A stretch of DNA of 64,000 nucleotides from Hyphomonas adhaerens MHS-3. Lineage in GTDB: Bacteria; Pseudomonadota; Alphaproteobacteria; Caulobacterales; Hyphomonadaceae. The notes below the pieces were generated by a model. It saw only the letters and a program-made list of their open reading frames with translations. It was not told the DNA's origin and made no database searches. The DNA lies in contig NZ_ARYH01000001.1 of assembly GCF_000685235.1 (NCBI RefSeq), positions 496,001-560,000 on the forward strand, given 5' to 3'. Of this stretch, positions 18,343 through 28,848 are shown in pieces. A program made the position numbers and the translations under genes. Every line of letters starts with the position of its first letter. Within the stretch, counting starts at the first letter, position 1.

Positions 18343-19602
18343 ATGAGCCGGGAAGTCAAAGACATTTATGAGTTGGGCGAGATTCCGCCCGAGTTCCATG
18401 TTCCGAAAATGATGTACGCCTGGGCGATCCGCCGGGAACGTCACGGCCGGCCATCAACTGCGATGCAACTGGAACAAGTGCCCGTGCCGGAAATCGATTC
18501 CGATGAAGTGCTGGTGCTCGTGATGGCTGCGGGCGTGAACTACAACGGCATCTGGGCCGCCCTGGGCGAACCTGTGTCCGTGTTCGACGTTCACAAGCAG
18601 GACTATCACATTGCCGGGTCTGACGCCGCAGGCATCGTCTGGGCCGTTGGCCGCAAGGTGAAGCGCGTGAAGCCCGGCGACGAAGTCGTCATTCACTGCA
18701 ACCAGGACGATGGCGACGATGAGGAATGCAATGGCGGCGATCCCATGTTCTCGCCGTCGCAGCGGATCTGGGGCTATGAGACGCCGGACGGCTCGTTCGC
18801 ACAGTTCTGCCGCGTTCAGGCCCGCCAGTGCATGCCGCGCCCGAAGCACCTGACCTGGGAAGAAAGCGCCTGCTACACGCTGACGCTCGCAACCGCTTAC
18901 CGCATGCTGTTCGGCCACCGTCCGCACATCGTGAAGCCGGCCGACAACGTCCTCGTCTGGGGCGCCTCGGGTGGCCTTGGCAGTTTCGGTGTCCAGCTCT
19001 GTGCCGTGACCGGCGCGAACGCGATCGGCGTCGTCTCCAGCGACGACAAGAAGGAACACGTGCTGAGCCTCGGTGCGAAAGGCGTGCTGAACCGCAAGGA
19101 CTTCAATTGCTGGGGCCAGCTGCCAACCGTGAACGGTCCGGAATTCAAGGACTATATGCGCGAGAGCCGCAAATTCGGCAAAGCGCTCTGGGAGATCACC
19201 GGCAACAAGGATGTCGACATCGTGTTCGAACACCCTGGCGAGTCGACCTTCCCGGTCTCGGTCTTCGTGGTGAAACGCGGCGGCATGGTGGTGATCTGTG
19301 CCGGGACCACCGGCTTCAACCTGACCATGGATGCGCGTTTCCTCTGGATGCGCCAGAAACGCGTTCAGGGCAGCCACTTTGCCAACCTGAAACAGGCCTC
19401 CGCCGCCAACGACCTGGTCATCAACCGGCGTATCGACCCGGGCATGTCCGAAGTCTTCCCGTGGGAAGACATTCCGGCTGCGCACGAGAAGATGCTGGAT
19501 AACAAGCACCTGCCGGGCAACATGGCTGTGCTGGTGACGTCTCCGAAGCCGGGCCTGCGCACGGTGGAAGACATTCTTGCCGTGAACGGCCAGGCCAGCT
19601 GA
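18343..19602 (+). CDS. ccr: crotonyl-CoA carboxylase/reductase
   Basis: Ccr reductively carboxylates crotonyl-CoA with NADPH and CO2 to ethylmalonyl-CoA, the signature step of the ethylmalonyl-CoA pathway. The 419-residue product is a medium-chain dehydrogenase. It begins KDIYELGEIPPEFHVPKMMYAW, contains AAGVNYNGIWAALGEP and HIAGSDAAGIVWAVG, and has the nucleotide-binding VWGASGGLGSFGVQL and the CAGTTGFNLTMDARFLWMRQ segment typical of Ccr. A strong GGAGGAGG site precedes the ATG. Only 2 bases separate it from the next gene, so the two are translationally coupled. With ecm nearby, growth on acetate-generating substrates is implied. Confidence 0.96.
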   Translation: MSREVKDIYELGEIPPEFHVPKMMYAWAIRRERHGRPSTAMQLEQVPVPEIDSDEVLVLVMAAGVNYNGIWAALGEPVSVFDVHKQDYHIAGSDAAGIVWAVGRKVKRVKPGDEVVIHCNQDDGDDEECNGGDPMFSPSQRIWGYETPDGSFAQFCRVQARQCMPRPKHLTWEESACYTLTLATAYRMLFGHRPHIVKPADNVLVWGASGGLGSFGVQLCAVTGANAIGVVSSDDKKEHVLSLGAKGVLNRKDFNCWGQLPTVNGPEFKDYMRESRKFGKALWEITGNKDVDIVFEHPGESTFPVSVFVVKRGGMVVICAGTTGFNLTMDARFLWMRQKRVQGSHFANLKQASAANDLVINRRIDPGMSEVFPWEDIPAAHEKMLDNKHLPGNMAVLVTSPKPGLRTVEDILAVNGQAS

Positions 19603-19604
19603 TC

Positions 19605-19967
19605 ATGCTGAGCCGCGCTTTTGCGGAAGAATTTGCCAATGACTGGCTGTCGGCATGGAACGACAGGGATATCGACCGTATCCTGTCGCACTATGCCGAC
19701 GACGTCGTCTTCCACAGCCCGCGCATCGCGCTGGTGATGGACAATGACGCGGCCACCATTCACGGCAAGAAAGCGCTGCAGACCTACTGGACCGAGGCCC
19801 TTTCAAGGGCCCGGTCCCTGTTCTTTGCGATCGACAATGTTTTGGTCGGCTCCGACGCCGTGACCATTCTCTATACGAACCATCGTGAAGAGAAGGTCGC
19901 GGAGACCTTCATCTTCAATGAAGACAGTGAAGTCGCTGTCTCGATCGCGACCTACGCCCCGGCCTAG
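19605..19967 (+). CDS. SnoaL/NTF2-like small protein
   Basis: This is a 120-residue NTF2-like fold protein with the family pattern [30 protein letters not shown], then [13 protein letters not shown] and a C-terminal sheet. Such proteins act as small-molecule isomerases, hydrolases or binding proteins; no specific role is evident. It starts 2 bases after the ccr stop and is probably co-translated with ccr, so an accessory role in acyl-CoA metabolism is possible but unproven. The last 4 bases overlap the convergent purA. Confidence 0.78.
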   Translation: MLSRAFAEEFANDWLSAWNDRDIDRILSHYADDVVFHSPRIALVMDNDAATIHGKKALQTYWTEALSRARSLFFAIDNVLVGSDAVTILYTNHREEKVAETFIFNEDSEVAVSIATYAPA

Positions 19968-21256
19968 CCCTCGAACGGGTCGCGCATGAGGATGACGTCT
20001 TCGCGTTCCGGGCTGGTGGAGACGAGGGCGCAGGGCTTGCCGACGAGTTCTTCCAGCCGGCGGACATATTTCACGGCCTCGGCCGGCAGGTCCGCCCAGG
20101 AGCGCGCGCCAGCGGTCGAGCCTTGCCAGCCCTGCATGGTCTCATAGACCGGCTCCACGGCTGCCTGGTCGGTCAGGCCGGCGGGATAGTAGTCGATCTT
20201 CTGACCGTTCAGCCTGTAAGCGACGCAGACCTTGATCTCGTCGAACCCGTCCAGCACATCCAGCTTGGTCAGCGCGAGCCCGTTGACGCCGGAGGTGGCA
20301 CAGGCCTGACGCACCATGACGCTGTCGAACCAGCCGCAGCGGCGCGCCCGGCCGGTGTTCACGCCAACTTCACGCCCAACCGTGCCCAGACGCTCACCGA
20401 TCTCATTGTCCTGCTCCGTCGGGAACGGGCCAGCCCCGACGCGGGTCGTATAGGCCTTGGCAAGGCCCAGAACATAGGAAATCGCACCCGGCCCGACGCC
20501 CGAGCCCGCGGACGCATTCCCGGCGACGACATTGGAGGATGTCACGAACGGATAGGTGCCGTGGTCGACATCCAGCATTACGCCCTGCGCGCCTTCGAAA
20601 AGGATCCGCTTGCCGGCCTTCACCTGCTCATCCAGCAGCTTCCAGACCGGCTGGGCATAGGCCAGCACTTTCGGGGCGATTTCCAACAGGTCGGCCTTCA
20701 GCTTCGCACCATCCGGTTCCGGCAGGTCGAGCCCGGCGCGCAGCGGCCGGTGATGGGCCAGAAGGCGCTCGATCTTCAGATCCAGGGCTGCAGGATCAGC
20801 CAGGTCGGCCACGCGAATGGCGCGGCGGCCAACACGGTCTTCATAGGCCGGGCCGATGCCGCGCTTGGTCGTGCCGATCTGGGCGGCGCCCAGCGCGCCC
20901 TCACGGGCCGCATCGATGTCCTTGTGCCAAGGCAGGATCAGGGCCGCATTATCGGCGAGAACAAGCGTTTCGGGAGAGACTTCGACGCCTTGCGCCTGAA
21001 TGCCCTCGATCTCGGTCAGCATGTGCCAGGGGTCGACCACAACCCCGTTTCCGATAACCGAAAGCTTGCCGCCCCGCACAAGGCCTGACGGCAGCAGCGC
21101 CAGTTTGAAGACCTTGCCGTCGATCACCAGTGTGTGGCCGGCATTGTGCCCGCCCTGGAACCGGACAACCACATCCGCCCGGCTGGAAAGCCAGTCGACG
21201 ATCTTGCCCTTGCCTTCGTCGCCCCATTGGGCGCCTACGACCACTACACCAGCCAT
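19964..21256 (-). CDS. purA: adenylosuccinate synthetase
   Basis: PurA couples IMP and aspartate with GTP to form adenylosuccinate, the first committed step to AMP. The 430-residue product has the GTP-binding QWGDEGKGK loop at residues 10-18, then [34 protein letters not shown] and the C-terminal ALVSTSPER region. ATG 21256 follows AGGAG; an extension to 21286 is possible but unnecessary. Identification is firm. Confidence 0.97.
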   Translation of the reverse strand: MAGVVVVGAQWGDEGKGKIVDWLSSRADVVVRFQGGHNAGHTLVIDGKVFKLALLPSGLVRGGKLSVIGNGVVVDPWHMLTEIEGIQAQGVEVSPETLVLADNAALILPWHKDIDAAREGALGAAQIGTTKRGIGPAYEDRVGRRAIRVADLADPAALDLKIERLLAHHRPLRAGLDLPEPDGAKLKADLLEIAPKVLAYAQPVWKLLDEQVKAGKRILFEGAQGVMLDVDHGTYPFVTSSNVVAGNASAGSGVGPGAISYVLGLAKAYTTRVGAGPFPTEQDNEIGERLGTVGREVGVNTGRARRCGWFDSVMVRQACATSGVNGLALTKLDVLDGFDEIKVCVAYRLNGQKIDYYPAGLTDQAAVEPVYETMQGWQGSTAGARSWADLPAEAVKYVRRLEELVGKPCALVSTSPEREDVILMRDPFEG

Positions 21257-21331
21257 GTGCCGCTCCTGTTCAGTCCGCGGCGACAAGGGCAGGATTCAGA
21301 GCAGAAAAGCAAGGGGCCTTTGGCCGCGCCG

Positions 21332-21910
21332 CTAGTCGAAACTGTAGCTGACACGCACGCCGACATTATCGAGGCCCTGATTGCGGCCATTGCCGAGCAC
21401 CTGGCCGTGGCTGAGGTGTTCGTACATCACCTCCACGCCCCACACCTCGTTGATGTCGTGGTGCAGGCCGAGTGTCGTGCGGAAAAGGTCGCGGGAGCCG
21501 AGCAGCACATGCTTCTCGGTAAAGGCCAGGCTGCGCGGATCACCGTCCGGATATGGGCTGGCCAGTTCCCCGTCATGGATCACATAACCAACGCTCGGCT
21601 CGAACTGCCAGGTTTTCGTAATCGGGAACGACCAGCGCAGGCCAGCGCCGCCGAAACTGGTCTCACCCTGGAAGTTGCCGCTGGCCATGAGGTAGGGCTT
21701 GGGACTCCAGATGAAGCCCAGAAAATCCGGGGAACCGAAGAGGATTTCGCCATTCACGCTCTGGCCCGCTTCCTTGTGGGCGTTATCGCAATCGAGCACG
21801 CAAACATTCTCCTGCATGACGCCAAGGCGAATCTCGCTGACCAGGTCGGCAGAGGCCGGGCCGGCAAATGCGGCAGCCGCGGTCACGCTGGCAAGAAGGT
21901 AACGGCGCAT
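21332..21910 (-). CDS. PagL-like acyloxyacyl hydrolase / lipid A 3-O-deacylase
   Basis: This is a predicted outer-membrane beta-barrel enzyme of 192 residues. The signal peptide ends at ASA-DLV near residue 21. The C-terminal region MYEHLSHGQV supplies the PagL catalytic His165 and Ser167; the third residue, Glu in Pseudomonas PagL, aligns with Asp181 in NQGLDNVGVR. It ends in the aromatic-residue barrel signature SYSFD. PagL removes the 3-O acyl chain from lipid A; other family members are annotated only as acyloxyacyl hydrolase. ATG 21910 has GGGAG upstream. The start of the longer frame (22033) lacks a signal peptide. Confidence 0.82.
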   Translation of the reverse strand: MRRYLLASVTAAAAFAGPASADLVSEIRLGVMQENVCVLDCDNAHKEAGQSVNGEILFGSPDFLGFIWSPKPYLMASGNFQGETSFGGAGLRWSFPITKTWQFEPSVGYVIHDGELASPYPDGDPRSLAFTEKHVLLGSRDLFRTTLGLHHDINEVWGVEVMYEHLSHGQVLGNGRNQGLDNVGVRVSYSFD

Positions 21911-22035
21911 GTAATCTCCCTGTAACATTACAGGCGAGTAAGGGGGCGCAGACTCGCCCGTCAAGCGTCGACGCGCCTCCTCACGGTAATTTGCAGGGAC
22001 AGGTAACCAGACCCGCGCCCTACCCCTACCCATAA

Positions 22036-22067
22036 TGGAAAACGGGCGGCCCTGGGGGACCGCCCGT
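22036..22067 (-). terminator. rho-independent terminator after serA
   Basis: On the minus strand the stem ACGGGCGG / CCGCCCGT is followed by TTTTCC. It lies 39 bases beyond the serA stop and separates serA from the pagL-like gene. Confidence 0.8.
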
Positions 22068-22105
22068 CCTTGAAATAAAGAATCAGGCTTGCGGCCTGAA
22101 ACAGG

Positions 22106-23701
22106 TCAGAAGGTCAGCACCTTGGCATAGCGAACCTGTGGCAGGGCGTTCAGCTTTTCGATCATGCCTCCGCTCGGCGTCGAGTCGATCCCGATGAGGG
22201 CGATCGCCTCATCCCCAGCCGTCGTGCGGCCGAGGTGGAAGGTGGCGATATTGATCTTCTCTTCGCCCAGCATCTGGCCCAGCGCACCGATGAAGCCTGG
22301 CTGGTCGAGATTGTTCACATACAGCATGACCGGCGCGAAATCGCCTTCCAGCGCCATGCCCTTGACCTCGACGATCCGCGGCTTGCCAGCGATCAGCGTC
22401 CCGGCCAGCGTGCGCCAGCCACCTTCCGCCGAATTCTTTGTCGCCTTGGTCTTCACCTTGACGCGGACCAGACTGTCATAGACCGGGCTGTCCTCGGTCT
22501 TGGTTTCGGTCAGCTTCACACCGCTGTCGGCAAGCACCGCCGGGGCCGAGACCATGTTGACGTCGCCGCGTGAGGCACGAAGCAGCCCTGCGAGCAGCGC
22601 CGCGGTCAGTGGCTTGCGGTTAAGGTCGGAGACCTCGCCCTCATACTCGATGACCACTTCTTCGTATCCGAAGTCGGAAATCTGGCCGGCAAACGAGCCG
22701 AGCTTCTCGGCCAGCGCCGCGAACGGCTTGATCCGGGGGGCTTCTTCCGCCGTGATCGACGGCATGTTGAGCGCGTTGGTGACCGCACCGGACAGGAGAT
22801 AGTCCGACATCTGTTCGGCCACCTGAAGGGCAACGTTCTCCTGCGCTTCGGCCGTCGCGGCGCCGAGGTGCGGCGTGGCGATGAAGTTCGGCGCTCCGAA
22901 AAGCACGTTCTCCTTGGCCGGCTCTTCGGCAAACACGTCGAAGGCCGCAGCGGAGATGTGCCCGCTTTCCAGAAGGTCTTTCGTTGCGGCCTCGTCCACC
23001 AGGCCGCCGCGTGCGCAATTGACGATAATCACGCCCTTCTTGGTCTTTGCCAGGTTGTCCCGGCTGAGGACGTTCTTCGTTTGCTCTGTCAACGGAACAT
23101 GCAGCGTGATGACGTCGGCCCGCTCAAGCAGGTCTTCGAGCTCCACCTTCTCGACGCCGAGCTCCACAGCCCGTTCTTCCGTCAGGAACGGGTCATAGGC
23201 GGCGACTTTCATTTTCAGGCCGATCGCCCGCTCGGCGACACGGCTGCCGATATTGCCGCAGCCGATCAGGCCAAGCGTCTTGTAGGAGACTTCCGTGCCC
23301 ATGAAGTCTTTCTTGGGCCACTCCCCTGCCTGGGTCCGGGCATTGGCTGCCGGGATCTGCCGGGCCGCCGCGAACATCATGGCGATGGCGTGTTCCGCGG
23401 TTGTGATGGCGTTGCCGAATGGCGTGTTCATCACCACAACGCCTTTGGCGGTCGCGGCCTTGATGTCGATATTGTCGACACCGATCCCGGCCCGGCCGAT
23501 GACTTTGAGATTATCGGCGGCCGCGATCACGTCCGCGTCCGGCTTGCAGGCAGACCGCACGGCCAGGCCGTCATATTGCGGAATGATCTCGATCAGCTCT
23601 TCCTTTGAGAGGCCAACCTTGATGTCGGTTTCGATACCGCGCGTGGTGAAGACAGCCACGGCGGCGGCGCTGAGTTTGTCAGCAATCAGTACTTTAGGCA
23701 T
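22106..23701 (-). CDS. serA: D-3-phosphoglycerate dehydrogenase
   Basis: SerA oxidises 3-phosphoglycerate to 3-phosphohydroxypyruvate in the first step of serine synthesis. The 531-residue enzyme is the long form. It has the catalytic/NAD-binding 2-hydroxyacid dehydrogenase core (GRAGIGVDNIDI, GLIGCGNIGSRVAERA, NCARGGLVDE, TPHLGAATAEAQENVA), an intervening domain at about residues 310-450, and a C-terminal ACT domain from about residue 455 that usually senses serine. ATG 23701 follows AAAGGA. It lies downstream of serC on the same strand, a conserved serC-serA operon. Confidence 0.96.
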   Translation of the reverse strand: MPKVLIADKLSAAAVAVFTTRGIETDIKVGLSKEELIEIIPQYDGLAVRSACKPDADVIAAADNLKVIGRAGIGVDNIDIKAATAKGVVVMNTPFGNAITTAEHAIAMMFAAARQIPAANARTQAGEWPKKDFMGTEVSYKTLGLIGCGNIGSRVAERAIGLKMKVAAYDPFLTEERAVELGVEKVELEDLLERADVITLHVPLTEQTKNVLSRDNLAKTKKGVIIVNCARGGLVDEAATKDLLESGHISAAAFDVFAEEPAKENVLFGAPNFIATPHLGAATAEAQENVALQVAEQMSDYLLSGAVTNALNMPSITAEEAPRIKPFAALAEKLGSFAGQISDFGYEEVVIEYEGEVSDLNRKPLTAALLAGLLRASRGDVNMVSAPAVLADSGVKLTETKTEDSPVYDSLVRVKVKTKATKNSAEGGWRTLAGTLIAGKPRIVEVKGMALEGDFAPVMLYVNNLDQPGFIGALGQMLGEEKINIATFHLGRTTAGDEAIALIGIDSTPSGGMIEKLNALPQVRYAKVLTF

Positions 23702-23794
23702 TTTGTTTTCCTTTGCTCGCGGCTCTTGCGGGTTCGCACCCGCGCCGCTGCACTTTCGCATCGCTACTGGAAGCGACTTGAACGGATGAATTGA

Positions 23795-24958
<1,164 letters not shown>

Positions 24959-25128
24959 CTGTTTGTACTCCTATCCTTACAGATAGGCTGGCACCCGTTG
25001 GGGGATGCTGGCCCGCCGCGTCTGTCTCACATTTCGGAGGCGTGCGCAAACGGCATTTCTGTGACGGGATCGGCAGGTGACGTGAAACTTCAACCTGCTA
25101 AGCTGCTCAAAAAAGTGGAGGAACACTC

Positions 25129-25965
25129 GTGAGCATGACCATCCAGCCGCTGACCGGCACCCTTGGCGCTGAAATCCATGGTGTGGATCTCAAGCAGGAT
25201 TTGTCGAATGCCGAGTTCGATGCGGTGCACCAGGCGTTCCTCGACCACAAGGTGATCGTCCTGCGCGGCCAGCAGGGCCTGACGCCGGACCAGCAAAAGG
25301 CCTTCGCCCGCCGCTTCGGCACGCTGAACATCCACCCCTATGTGAAGGGCATGGACGGGCATCCGGAACTGCTCGAAATTATCAAGGAGCCGGACGAGAA
25401 GACCAATTTCGGCGGCGGCTGGCATTCCGACATGAGCTTCCTGGAGGAACCCGCCCTCGGCTCCATCCTGCACGCGCTTGAAGTGCCGCCCTATGGCGGG
25501 GACACGCTGTTCGCCGACCAGCAGGCCGCCTATGACCGGCTCTCTTCCGGCCTCAAGAAAACGCTGGAAGGCATGACCGCCGTGCACACGGCCAGCAAGG
25601 AATACGGCGCCGATGGCTATTCGGCCGCCGTGCGCCAGTCGATGGATGCCAAATCCGCGCCCGATGCACCGGAGTACGAACACCCGGTGATCCGTACCCA
25701 CCCGGAAACGGGCCGCAAGGGCCTGTTCATCAATCCGGCCTTCACGCTGCGCTTTTCGGGGTGGAGCCGGAAGGAAAGCCGCCCGCTGCTGAATTACCTG
25801 TTCGACCTGTCGCGCGAGGAGCGCAACACCTGCCGCGTCCGCTGGCAGGCGGGCGACGTCACCATGTGGGACAATCGCTGCGTCTGGCATTATGCGCTGA
25901 ATGATTATCACGGCCACCGCCGCCACATGCGCCGGGCCACGATCGATGGCGACCGTCCGCGCTAG
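25129..25965 (+). CDS. TauD/TfdA-type Fe(II)/2-oxoglutarate dioxygenase
   Basis: This is an iron- and 2-oxoglutarate-dependent oxygenase of 278 residues. The metal triad is visible as WHSDMSF (His99, Asp101) and VWHYAL (His254), and RHMRRATI supplies the 2-oxoglutarate-binding arginine. Family members release sulfite from taurine, cleave phenoxy herbicides or open other side chains. No sulfonate transporter lies nearby, so taurine is not assured. I use the GTG at 25129 because GGAGG lies 7 bases ahead; an ATG two codons later is equally possible. It is divergent from serC. Confidence 0.88.
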   Translation: MSMTIQPLTGTLGAEIHGVDLKQDLSNAEFDAVHQAFLDHKVIVLRGQQGLTPDQQKAFARRFGTLNIHPYVKGMDGHPELLEIIKEPDEKTNFGGGWHSDMSFLEEPALGSILHALEVPPYGGDTLFADQQAAYDRLSSGLKKTLEGMTAVHTASKEYGADGYSAAVRQSMDAKSAPDAPEYEHPVIRTHPETGRKGLFINPAFTLRFSGWSRKESRPLLNYLFDLSREERNTCRVRWQAGDVTMWDNRCVWHYALNDYHGHRRHMRRATIDGDRPR

Positions 25966-26212
25966 ACGCGGAATACCAGCTACCCCACGTCCTGACTGGT
26001 TGCATTCGCCCGCAACACCTTGGAAAATGTCTGTTTTCGGAGTATGTTCCGCGTTGAAGCAGGTGGGACCAGAGACACTTGTGCGTGCCGGCGGATGCCG
26101 CTGACTGACAGCCTCGTCCGCAACTGATCGAGACCACCTCCAAGCCATTGAGCCAACCGGCCCAATCGATCCGTCCACAGAATGGCGGAACGCATAACCT
26201 ATGGAGGGAACC

Positions 26213-26683
26213 ATGAGAATCAAATTCGGGCAAATCCTTCGCCCCCTGGCTTATGGGGTGGCAGCCGCCACCCTGTGCGGCGGCGCTCTGGCGCAAACCT
26301 TTACATTCCAGTCGACCTCGGAAGAACCGACGACGGTCGGCGCCACCACGCCGGAAGGCTCGGTGGCCGGCGCCTACTGGACCGGCGCGTCGACCGTTAC
26401 CATGGCGGACGGCAGCGTGAACGAAAGTACCTTCACATGCGTCTCCACCAGTCAGCCGCCCCGCGATTCCATCTTCATGGTACACGGCGTGTGCGACGGG
26501 ACCGGCGCCGACGGTGACTACACCGTCTATTCCGGCTGCAACATCATGGATCCGGAAGCCGGGGAAATGTCCTGTGTTGGCGGCCTGATCGGCAAATCCG
26601 GCAACTATGCCGGGCGCCGCGGTGTCCTGACGATCCACTCCAAAGGCGGCGCCTCTGCCGGCACCGGCCAGTGGTTCGAATAG
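26213..26683 (+). CDS. secreted hypothetical protein
   Basis: This is a 156-residue protein with a clear Sec signal peptide (positively charged start MRIKFGQILR, hydrophobic core, cleavage after ALA near residue 28). The mature part is rich in Gly, Thr and Ser with predicted beta structure and four cysteines (FTCVS, GVCDG, SGCNI, MSCVG) that could form two disulfides. It ends GTGQWFE. I do not recognise a family. GGAGGG precedes the ATG and a terminator follows, so it is an independent unit. The preceding 247 bases (25966-26212) hold no other gene I can support. Confidence 0.65.
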   Translation: MRIKFGQILRPLAYGVAAATLCGGALAQTFTFQSTSEEPTTVGATTPEGSVAGAYWTGASTVTMADGSVNESTFTCVSTSQPPRDSIFMVHGVCDGTGADGDYTVYSGCNIMDPEAGEMSCVGGLIGKSGNYAGRRGVLTIHSKGGASAGTGQWFE

Positions 26684-26729
26684 CCATCGGGCGGGACAGG
26701 ATGAACGCAGATGCGTTCGAATGAAATGT

Positions 26730-26764
26730 GGCGGCTTTCAACGGATTGGAAGCCGCCGCGTTTT
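26730..26764 (+). terminator. rho-independent terminator after the secreted protein
   Basis: The stem GGCGGCTT / AAGCCGCC encloses a 12-base loop and is followed after GCG by TTTT. It lies just beyond the convergent end of the lysoplasmalogenase-like gene. Confidence 0.7.
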
Positions 26765-27432
26765 CACTCCACGCCGGCAAAGGGATATGCCGCGCCCCAG
26801 GCAATCAGCGCCTGACCGAAGAAATAGAGCCCCCACACGGAAAGTGAGGGGAGCATCCGCTTCGGCGCCCCTTCCGGACGGGCGAAGAGCTGCAGCGACA
26901 GGATCATGTCCGAAGCCACGAACATGACGGCCCCCAGCGTCACCAGCACATATTGCGGCTGCAGGCGAAGCGCCGCGGCCCCCATCACGAGAATGATCGC
27001 GGTATAGGCAAAGACAGGGTACCGCATCGCGCCGAGCCGGGGCGCCAGCCAGCGGACGAAGACCACGCCGCTCAGGACCAGCGCCAGCTGCGCGGCGAAG
27101 TTCAGCAGGCTCCGGTCCGCCTGCGGCAGGCCCCAGAAAAGCGCCACATAGGCGACATGGGCCAGGAAGAAGGCCGCCATGCCCGGCTTCAGCCATTTGT
27201 CCTCGCCCGGCTTGTCCACCGCCAGAAAGGCATCCCCTGCCGAAGACAGGGCGAGCCCCGCAACCAGCAGCCATGGTCCGCCCGCCAGATAAGCGAACAC
27301 GGCCAGCAACGCGGTCGATCCGGTCTTGACCAGAAGGCCGGGCAATCCCCCGCCCTCTCGCCAGCACCAGCCAGCCCAATACAGAACGCCCAACACGATC
27401 GCGCCCGCAAGCACGGTGGTTTCCCCAGCCAT
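26764..27432 (-). CDS. YhhN-family lysoplasmalogenase-like membrane protein
   Basis: This is an integral membrane protein of 222 residues with about eight hydrophobic segments. It carries the YhhN/TMEM86 pattern: LVKTGSTALLAVFAYLAGG, SSAGDAFLAVD with its acidic residue, RYPVFAYTAIILVMGAAAL, and GAVMFVASDMILSLQLF. Characterised members hydrolyse lysoplasmalogens; the bacterial substrate is uncertain. GGGGAGG precedes the ATG. It lies downstream of the YkvA-family gene on the same strand, 26 bases away. Confidence 0.85.
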   Translation of the reverse strand: MAGETTVLAGAIVLGVLYWAGWCWREGGGLPGLLVKTGSTALLAVFAYLAGGPWLLVAGLALSSAGDAFLAVDKPGEDKWLKPGMAAFFLAHVAYVALFWGLPQADRSLLNFAAQLALVLSGVVFVRWLAPRLGAMRYPVFAYTAIILVMGAAALRLQPQYVLVTLGAVMFVASDMILSLQLFARPEGAPKRMLPSLSVWGLYFFGQALIAWGAAYPFAGVE

Positions 27433-27458
27433 ACGGCAGCCTCCCCTTTTTTATATTT

Positions 27459-27857
27459 CTAGTCTTCGTTCACCGGCTCCGGCACACGCAATATGCGCCG
27501 GGCGGCGGCCCTGTGCGTTTCTTTCACATGCATGCCCACCAGGCCAAGCGCCGTGGCCAGCACGGTGGCATCATCGGTGAAGCCGAGGCCGGTAATGAAG
27601 TCGGGCAGCAAATCCATCGGCGTGACAAAATAGGCCACCGCCGCGAACAGCACGGCCTTTGCCCGCGTCGGCGTGTGCGGATCGCGCGCCGCAAACCAGG
27701 CCGCCACAAGGTCGTCTGCGAAGGGGATTCGCCCCACCATCCGCATCAGCTTGGGGATCAGCCCGCGCGACGTGCGCTCGTCACGCTCGATCGACTTCGG
27801 GATATAGCGCCCGTCCTCGTTCAGGACGGTGTTGATAACTTCCGCTGCGTCAGACAT
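27459..27857 (-). CDS. YkvA-family (DUF1232) protein
   Basis: This is a 132-residue protein with the DUF1232 core, AVLFAAVAYFVTPMDLLPDFITGLGFTDDA, a helical hairpin marked by the PxDLxPD motif, preceded by a charged N-terminal region. The biochemical role of the family is unknown; membrane association is likely. AGGAGG lies just before the ATG. It probably shares a transcript with the downstream lysoplasmalogenase-like gene. Confidence 0.85.
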   Translation of the reverse strand: MSDAAEVINTVLNEDGRYIPKSIERDERTSRGLIPKLMRMVGRIPFADDLVAAWFAARDPHTPTRAKAVLFAAVAYFVTPMDLLPDFITGLGFTDDATVLATALGLVGMHVKETHRAAARRILRVPEPVNED

Positions 27858-27923
27858 TGCGTCCTCCTGTCAGACCTATAGATCATCTGAAAAGTTGTCA
27901 GAAACAAGGGAGGGCCGCGGCCC

Positions 27924-28703
27924 ATGGAACTCAATTCGAATATTTCGGCTGTCATCACCGGTGGCGCCTCCGGACTCGGCGCTGCAACGGCGACGAAACT
28001 GGCCAGCTATGGCGTCAAAGTCGCCCTGTTCGACCTGAACGCTGAAAAAGGCGAGGCTCTCGCCAAGGAACTCGGCGGCGTGTTCTGCGAGTGTAACGTG
28101 ACCGACGAAGCCAGCGTCGACGCTGCTTTTGCGAAATCCCGCGCCGCCATCGGCCAGGAGCGCATCCTGATCAACTGCGCCGGCACCGGCAACGCCATCA
28201 AGACGGCCAGCCGCAACAAGGAAACCGGCGAAATCAGCCACTTCCCGCTCGATAAATTCGACCTGATCATCCAGATCAACCTGGTCGGCACCTTCCGCTG
28301 CATCGCGAAATCGGCTGCCGGCATGATGACGCTCGACCCGATCGACGGTGAGCGCGGCGCGATCGTGAACACCGCTTCGGTTGCAGCAGAAGACGGCCAG
28401 ATCGGCCAGGCTGCCTACTCCGCTTCCAAAGGCGGTGTTGTCGGCATGACCCTGCCGATCGCCCGCGACCTCAGCCGTGAGCTGATCCGCGTCAACACGA
28501 TCCTGCCGGGCATCTTCAACACCCCGCTGCTGCAGGGTGCACCAGAGCCGGTCAAGCAGGCCCTCGGCGCCCAGGTGCCGAACCCGGCCCGCCTCGGCAA
28601 CCCGGAAGAATACGCCTCGCTGGCCACCGAAATGTGCCGCAATGGCTACTTCAACGGCGAAGACGTCCGCCTCGACGGCGCAATCCGCATGGCGCCGCGC
28701 TGA
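27924..28703 (+). CDS. short-chain dehydrogenase (3-hydroxyacyl-CoA dehydrogenase type 2-like)
   Basis: This is a classical SDR of 259 residues with the cofactor motif TGGASGLG at residues 12-19, NCAG, an active-site Ser in NTASVAAEDGQIGQ and the catalytic Tyr165-x3-Lys169 in AAYSASKGG. The C-terminal GIFNTPLLQGAPEPV and LGNPEEYASLATEM segments resemble HSD17B10-type 3-hydroxyacyl-CoA dehydrogenases, which oxidise fatty-acid intermediates. This would fit beta-oxidation with the thiolase at 33.4 kb, but the substrate is an inference. Confidence 0.88.
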   Translation: MELNSNISAVITGGASGLGAATATKLASYGVKVALFDLNAEKGEALAKELGGVFCECNVTDEASVDAAFAKSRAAIGQERILINCAGTGNAIKTASRNKETGEISHFPLDKFDLIIQINLVGTFRCIAKSAAGMMTLDPIDGERGAIVNTASVAAEDGQIGQAAYSASKGGVVGMTLPIARDLSRELIRVNTILPGIFNTPLLQGAPEPVKQALGAQVPNPARLGNPEEYASLATEMCRNGYFNGEDVRLDGAIRMAPR

Positions 28704-28722
28704 TTGACTGCTCGGTGCTGTT

Positions 28723-28740
28723 CGCGGGCTAAAGCCCGCG
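28723..28740. repeat. perfect palindrome after the SDR gene
   Basis: CGCGGGCT and AGCCCGCG flank a two-base AA centre. There is no T run, so this is not a standard terminator. The following 100 bases are a purine-biased, low-complexity stretch with several short GAGCGAAG-like motifs and no supportable gene. Confidence 0.5.
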
Positions 28741-28848
28741 GCACCTGCGCCTGCGCGTTGCTTGTGGTGGAGCGCCATCTCACGAGCGAAGCGAAGGCGC
28801 AGCGGCCCCGAGCCGGAGGCGAGGGAACAGCCGCGAGCAATGGAAAAA

